Shown here piece after piece: positions 6,262-9,411 of a DNA stretch of 9,411 nucleotides (positions are counted from its first letter, which is position 1; each line of letters starts with the position of its first letter). The stretch lies in assembly GCA_946480055.1 (NCBI GenBank), contig CAMLID010000110.1:1-9411 (forward strand), given 5' to 3'. The translations under genes were made by a program, and so were the position numbers. A model generated the notes under the pieces. It did no database searches and had not been told where the DNA came from. It was given only the letters and a program-made list of their open reading frames with translations. Source of the DNA: an uncultured Lysobacter sp. (lineage in GTDB: Bacteria; Pseudomonadota; Gammaproteobacteria; Xanthomonadales; Xanthomonadaceae).

Positions 6262-6338
6262 TGGGGTAGGAGCGGCGTAAGCCGCGACCGCACAGCTTCG
6301 GCCACGACGCGGTCGCGGCTTACGCCGCTCCTACCCCA
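6262..6338. repeat. Inverted REP pair (BIME-like), 30-bp arms
   Basis: The arms at 6262-6291 and 6309-6338 are perfect reverse complements over 30 bp, separated by 17 nt. Each arm carries the head GTAGGAGCGGC and its own small hairpin, GCGGC-GTAA-GCCGC (6272-6285, mirrored at 6315-6328). The spacer holds a mini stem-loop, GC-TTCG-GC (6295-6302). The GTAG head and internal palindrome are the form of REP elements mobilised by RAYT transposases in Xanthomonadaceae; this type is abundant in Lysobacter and Stenotrophomonas genomes (recalled). As RNA it would fold into a very stable hairpin, 65 nt after corA, and probably blocks read-through or stabilises the corA mRNA 3' end. Confidence 0.88.
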
Positions 6339-6392
6339 CAGCCCACGGGCGATGCCACGCAACGCGCCGATGAATAGCGGACCGCGGCCCCC

Positions 6393-6409
6393 TTAGACCA
6401 AAGTACTAG
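6393..6409 (+). promoter_or_regulatory. Candidate regulatory/promoter site upstream of cstA
   Basis: The stretch TTAGACCAAAGTACTAG is the only AT-richer segment in the cstA upstream region. It lies between the REP pair and the gene, about 75-90 nt before the ATG. It has inverted ends (TAG at 6394-6396, CTA at 6406-6408) and contains the palindrome AGTACT. It could be an activator site or contain a -10-like TTAGACC. I loosely recall similar sequences in front of acetate/carbon-use genes controlled by CrbR/ErdR-type regulators, but I cannot verify this. Confidence 0.25.
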
Positions 6410-6472
6410 CTCCGATGCCGCACTGCGCATTGACCCGCGTGGACGCAGGGGCGACGCTGCCTGAGTCCATTC

Positions 6473-6478
6473 GGAGGG
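6473..6478 (+). promoter_or_regulatory. Shine-Dalgarno deciding the cstA start
   Basis: GGAGGG lies five nt before ATG 6484. It supports that ATG over the in-frame ATG at 6415, which has no ribosome binding site and would add 23 residues without the hydrophobic character of CstA N termini. Confidence 0.75.
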
Positions 6479-6483
6479 TCGTC

Positions 6484-8544
6484 ATGAAAGGTCTGTCCTG
6501 GCTCGGCTGGGGGCTAATGGCGGTGCTGGCGGCGTTCTGCCTCGGTACCGTGGCCCTGAACCGCGGCGAATCCATCAGCGCGATGTGGCTGGTGGTCGCG
6601 GCGGTTTCCACGTTCACCATCGCTTACCGCTTCTACGGCCGCTACATCGCCCAGCGCGCGCTGATGGTCGATCCTTCGCGCGCGACCCCGGCCTGGCGCC
6701 GCAACGACGGTCTGGACTATGTGCCGACCGAGAAGAGCGTGGTGTTCGGCCACCACTTCGCGGCGATCGCAGGCGCCGGCCCGCTGGTCGGCCCGGTGCT
6801 GGCCGCGCAGATGGGCTACCTGCCCGGCACGCTGTGGATCCTGTTCGGCGTGGTCCTGGCCGGCGCGGTCCAGGACATGCTGGTGCTGTTCTTCTCCACC
6901 CGCCGCGACGGCCGCTCGCTGGGCGAGATGATCCGCGCCGAGATGGGCCCCGCGGCCGGCGTGATCTCGATGATCGGCATCCTGATGATCATGGTGATCC
7001 TGCTCGCGGTGCTGGCGCTGGTGGTGGTCAAGGCCCTGGCGGAAAGCCCCTGGGGCACCTTCACCGTCGCCATGACCATCCCGATCGCGATCCTGATGGG
7101 CGTGTATCTGCGCTACTTCCGCCCGGGCCGCATCCTCGAGGTCTCGGTGATCGGCTTCGCCCTGCTGCTGCTCGCGATCTGGCTCGGCGGCAAGGTCGCC
7201 GCGGATCCGACCTGGGGCGAGATCTTCCACCTCAAGGGCACGACCCTGGCCTGGCTGATGATCGGCTACGGCTTCATCGCCTCGGTGCTGCCGGTGTGGT
7301 TCCTGCTGGCGCCGCGCGATTACCTGTCGACCTTCCTCAAGATCGGCACCGTGCTGGTGCTGGCGCTGGCCATCGTGATCGCGGCGCCGCAGTTGCAGAT
7401 GCCGGCGGTGACCCAGTTCGTCGACGGCACCGGCCCGGTGTTCTCGGGCAAGCTGTTCCCGTTCCTGTTCATCACCATCGCCTGCGGCGCGGTCTCGGGC
7501 TTCCACTCGCTGATCTCCTCGGGCACCACGCCCAAGATGATCTCCAGCGAAGGCGACATCCGCCTGGTCGGCTACGGCGGCATGCTGATGGAAGCCTTCG
7601 TCGCGATCATGGCCCTGATCGCCGCCTGCGTGCTGCAGCCGGGCGTGTACTTCGCGATGAACGCGCCAGGCGCGCTGATCGGCACCACCGCCGAATCGGC
7701 CGCCCTCGCGATCTCCAACTGGGGTTTCGTGATCACCCCCGACGTGCTGACCGCGACCGCGAAGGAGATCGGCGAAACCACGATCCTCTCGCGCACCGGC
7801 GGCGCGCCGACCCTGGCGGTGGGCATGGCCCAGATCCTGCACGGGCTGATACCGGGCGAAGGCATGATGGCGTTCTGGTACCACTACGCGATCCTGTTCG
7901 AAGCGCTGTTCATCCTGACCACGATCGACGCCGGCACCCGCGTGGCGCGCTTCATGATCCAGGAGTTGGTCGGCCTGGCCTATACGCCGTTCCAACGCAC
8001 CGACAGCTGGGTCGCCAACATCGCCAGCACTCTGCTCGCGGTCTCGATGTGGGGCTACTTCCTGTACCAGGGCGTGGTCGATCCGCTCGGCGGCATCAAC
8101 ACGCTGTGGCCGCTGTTCGGCATCGCCAACCAGATGCTCGCCGGCCTGGCGCTGGTGTTCTGCTGCGTGGTCATGGTCAAGATGAAGCGCGAGAAGTATT
8201 TGTGGATCCCGCTGATCCCGACCGTGTGGCTGCTGATCTGCACCCTGACCGCGGGCTGGCAGAAGCTGTTCGATCCCAACCCGAAGATCGGCTTCATCGC
8301 CAACGCACGCAAGTTCGCCGACGCCGCCGCGCGCGGCGAGGTACTGGCGCCGGCGAAATCGGTCGAGGAGATGCAGCGGGTGGTGTTCAACAACTACCTC
8401 GACGCCGGCCTGACCGCGCTGTTCGTGGCGGTGGTGGTCGCGACGGTGTTCTTCGGTCTGCGTGCCGCGTTCGCGGCGCGTCGCAACGCCGCGGCCACGG
8501 CGAAGGAGAGCGATTATGTCGCGCTCGAATCGCTGGCTCGCTGA
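6484..8544 (+). CDS. cstA: CstA-family carbon-starvation transporter (pyruvate/peptide)
   Basis: A 686-residue polytopic inner-membrane protein, close to the roughly 700 residues of E. coli CstA. The best signature is [20 protein letters not shown] followed by [17 protein letters not shown] (about residues 79-115), then [23 protein letters not shown] (127-149). Further conserved parts are [20 protein letters not shown] and [29 protein letters not shown]. It has many hydrophobic segments, roughly 16-18 by eye. CstA and its relative BtsT (YjiY) take up pyruvate and possibly peptides, and are induced when carbon is scarce (family knowledge). The start at 6484 has a good Shine-Dalgarno. The C-terminal end overlaps ybdD by 29 nt, the usual gene pair. 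The substrate (pyruvate or peptides) cannot be told from sequence. Confidence 0.95.
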   Translation: MKGLSWLGWGLMAVLAAFCLGTVALNRGESISAMWLVVAAVSTFTIAYRFYGRYIAQRALMVDPSRATPAWRRNDGLDYVPTEKSVVFGHHFAAIAGAGPLVGPVLAAQMGYLPGTLWILFGVVLAGAVQDMLVLFFSTRRDGRSLGEMIRAEMGPAAGVISMIGILMIMVILLAVLALVVVKALAESPWGTFTVAMTIPIAILMGVYLRYFRPGRILEVSVIGFALLLLAIWLGGKVAADPTWGEIFHLKGTTLAWLMIGYGFIASVLPVWFLLAPRDYLSTFLKIGTVLVLALAIVIAAPQLQMPAVTQFVDGTGPVFSGKLFPFLFITIACGAVSGFHSLISSGTTPKMISSEGDIRLVGYGGMLMEAFVAIMALIAACVLQPGVYFAMNAPGALIGTTAESAALAISNWGFVITPDVLTATAKEIGETTILSRTGGAPTLAVGMAQILHGLIPGEGMMAFWYHYAILFEALFILTTIDAGTRVARFMIQELVGLAYTPFQRTDSWVANIASTLLAVSMWGYFLYQGVVDPLGGINTLWPLFGIANQMLAGLALVFCCVVMVKMKREKYLWIPLIPTVWLLICTLTAGWQKLFDPNPKIGFIANARKFADAAARGEVLAPAKSVEEMQRVVFNNYLDAGLTALFVAVVVATVFFGLRAAFAARRNAAATAKESDYVALESLAR
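8503..8508 (+). promoter_or_regulatory. Shine-Dalgarno for ybdD inside the cstA coding region
   Basis: AAGGAG lies seven nt before ATG 8516, within the last codons of cstA. It fixes the ybdD start and shows the small gene has its own translation signal despite the overlap. Confidence 0.75.
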
Positions 8545-8752
8545 CGCCGGCTTGTTGATCTGGTCGCTGCTGTTGCGCTGGTGGCGCACGGCAGCGCAGA
8601 CCGCGCGTCTGGCGATCGGGATACCGGACTACGACTACTACGTCGAGCACATGCGCCGCGCCCATCCCGGACTGGAGCCGATGTCGCGCGACGCCTTCTT
8701 CCACGAACGGATGTTGGCGCGGTACGGGAAAGGCCGGTCGCGCTGCTGTTGA
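8516..8752 (+). CDS. ybdD: YbdD/YjiX-family small protein (DUF466), CstA partner
   Basis: A 78-residue protein ending in RCC. The core [20 protein letters not shown], then [17 protein letters not shown], matches E. coli YbdD, encoded next to cstA, and YjiX, encoded next to btsT. E. coli YbdD is about 65 residues; this one has a longer N terminus with a hydrophobic stretch ([15 protein letters not shown], 9-23) that may associate with the membrane. The common FFRERQ motif is altered here to FFHERM. The molecular role is not established; constant pairing with CstA-type transporters suggests a helper or regulator of transport (inference). ATG 8516 is preceded by AAGGAG and overlaps cstA by 29 nt in another frame, implying translational coupling. 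A strong terminator follows 18 nt after the stop. Confidence 0.93.
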   Translation: MSRSNRWLADAGLLIWSLLLRWWRTAAQTARLAIGIPDYDYYVEHMRRAHPGLEPMSRDAFFHERMLARYGKGRSRCC

Positions 8753-8770
8753 AGACATCGCTTCGCCACA

Positions 8771-8800
8771 AGAAAAGGCCGCCCGAGGGCGGCCTTTTCT
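8771..8800. terminator. Bidirectional intrinsic terminator after ybdD
   Basis: The arms AGAAAAGGCCGCCC (8771-8784) and GGGCGGCCTTTTCT (8787-8800) are perfect reverse complements, with an effective loop of about 4 nt. The GC core is flanked by an A tract on the left and a T tract on the right, so it works as a rho-independent terminator on both strands. It lies between convergent genes: cstA-ybdD from the left and the S9 peptidase from the right. Confidence 0.93.
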
Positions 8801-8817
8801 TTGGAATCTGGTCGGCT

Positions 8818-8903
8818 CGTAGGATGCGGTGACAACCGCATCATCGCCATCCCCGAACCGGCAGCGGGCGATGCGATGCGCCTTCGGCTTACCGCATCCT
8901 ACG
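8818..8903. repeat. Second REP-type inverted pair, different family from the one before cstA
   Basis: CGTAGGATGCGGT (8818-8830) and ACCGCATCCTACG (8891-8903) are perfect 13-bp inverted arms. The left arm also folds locally: GATGCGGT (8823-8830) pairs with ACCGCATC (8835-8842) across a GACA loop. The right copy, read on the minus strand, has the same GTAGGATGCGGT head and a looser local stem (GATGCG with CGCATC). Two GTAG-headed REP units facing each other form a BIME-like element. The type is common in Xanthomonadaceae intergenic DNA (recalled). Confidence 0.8.
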
Positions 8904-8959
8904 TTGCGACCCGTTTCATAGATCGCGCGGTTGTGCCGTGCCGCATACCGCCGCCCCAG

Positions 8960-8984
8960 CCCTCTCCCGCATCGCGGGAGAGGG
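8960..8984. repeat. Palindromic intergenic repeat next to the S9 peptidase stop
   Basis: CCCTCTCCCGC (8960-8970) pairs with GCGGGAGAGGG (8974-8984) in a perfect 11-bp stem with a 3-nt loop, nine nt beyond the stop of the minus-strand peptidase gene. The CCCTCTCCC/GGGAGAGGG palindrome is a widespread intergenic repeat in GC-rich proteobacteria (recalled). It has no T tract on either side, so real termination is more likely at 8771-8800. Confidence 0.75.
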
Positions 8985-8993
8985 AGCCAGGCA

Positions 8994-9411
8994 TCACTGG
9001 CCGATGTGCTGCTTCAACCAGCCGTTGACCGTGTCGTGCCAGAGCACGCTGTTCTGCGGCTTCAGCACCCAATGGTTCTCGTCCGGGAAGTACAGGAACT
9101 TGGACTCGATGCCCCGGCGCTGCAGCGCGGTGAATGCGCCCAGACCCTGCTCGACCGGGATGCGGAAATCGAGCTGGCCGTGCACCACCAGCATCGGCAC
9201 GCGCCATTTGTCGACGTGGTTGACCGGGTTGAAACGCTCGTAGTTCTTCGGCACCGCGTACGGCGTGCCGCCCTGCTCCCACTCGGTGAACCACAGCTCT
9301 TCGGTGGCGTAGCCCATCATGCGCTGGTCGAACACGCCGTCGTGGTTGACCAGGCACTTCCACGGCTGGTTCCAGTTGCCGGCGATCCAGTTGACCATGA
9401 AGCCGCCGTAG
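8994..9411 (-). CDS. S9 (prolyl-oligopeptidase) family peptidase, C-terminal part only
   Basis: The last 138 residues of a serine peptidase with an alpha/beta-hydrolase domain; the gene enters from the right edge and its start is outside the window. The first visible residues, YGGFMVNW, are the part that directly follows the nucleophile serine in the GxSYGG motif, so the serine lies just beyond the edge. The catalytic Asp is in VVHGQLDFRIPVEQG (codon at 9168-9170) and the His in FPDENHWV (fragment residue 113). Segments such as WRVPMLVVHG and the C-terminal WLKQHIGQ fit the dipeptidyl/acylaminoacyl-peptidase branch of S9, which is often exported in Xanthomonadaceae. An export signal cannot be checked here. 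The gene is convergent with ybdD, with two repeat elements and a terminator between them. Confidence 0.92.
   Translation of the reverse strand, partial: YGGFMVNWIAGNWNQPWKCLVNHDGVFDQRMMGYATEELWFTEWEQGGTPYAVPKNYERFNPVNHVDKWRVPMLVVHGQLDFRIPVEQGLGAFTALQRRGIESKFLYFPDENHWVLKPQNSVLWHDTVNGWLKQHIGQ

Noticed and set aside
6262..6338. The inverted repeat as ends of an insertion sequence or a CRISPR unit.
   Set aside because: Only 17 nt separate the arms, there is no transposase gene and no spaced repeat array, so a REP pair explains it better.
6585..8558. A second long plus-strand frame (657 codons) within cstA.
   Set aside because: It is glycine, arginine and aspartate-rich without membrane segments, and it overlaps a clear transporter gene. 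Its apparent openness is due to high GC.
6514..8589. A 691-codon open frame on the minus strand opposite cstA.
   Set aside because: It mirrors cstA codons in GC-rich DNA: histidine, arginine, glutamine and aspartate dominate, with no domain, no ribosome binding site and no hydrophobic pattern. cstA is a secure family match on the other strand.

Overview
The window is GC-rich chromosomal DNA from a gammaproteobacterium, most likely Xanthomonadaceae and probably Lysobacter-like. This is inferred from three things: strong GC bias at third codon positions, the gene content (phoH-ybeY-corC block, orphan FimT pseudopilin, S9 peptidase), and intergenic palindromes with the GTAG-headed REP form common in Lysobacter, Xanthomonas and Stenotrophomonas. 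There is no tRNA, rRNA, CRISPR array, insertion sequence or phage gene.

Layout, left to right. The 3' end of phoH (ybeZ) runs off the left edge and is followed after 28 nt by ybeY. A non-coding stretch of about 330 nt with several hairpins comes next. Then there is a divergent pair: a small secreted cysteine-containing protein of unknown function on the minus strand, and an orphan GspH/FimT-type minor pseudopilin on the plus strand. The conserved block resumes with corC (ybeX, soluble CBS-domain type). After corC comes a periplasmic/membrane protein of the DUF4105 (Lnb) family, then the CorA-type Mg2+ channel. A REP pair forming a near-perfect 30-bp inverted repeat separates corA from cstA. 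cstA overlaps the small partner gene ybdD, which ends at a strong bidirectional terminator. Two further palindromic repeats follow, and then the 3' part of a minus-strand S9 prolyl-oligopeptidase-type gene that leaves the window on the right.

How the genes fit together. PhoH/YbeZ, YbeY and CorC/YbeX form a known conserved group tied to rRNA maturation, ribosome quality control and Mg2+ homeostasis, and CorA adds Mg2+ uptake. In enterobacteria the gene after ybeX is lnt, apolipoprotein N-acyltransferase. Here that position holds a DUF4105/Lnb-family protein. I recall this family as an alternative lipoprotein N-acyltransferase, so this is the most interesting feature of the window, as a possible functional replacement at the same locus. 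cstA and ybdD form a carbon-starvation transport unit (pyruvate or peptide uptake).

Most of the window is ordinary housekeeping DNA. I found no convincing new multi-gene system. The points worth a second look are the Lnb-for-Lnt placement, the two lineage-specific genes between ybeY and corC, the arginine-rich FimT tail, a candidate regulatory site before cstA, and the palindromic repeats.
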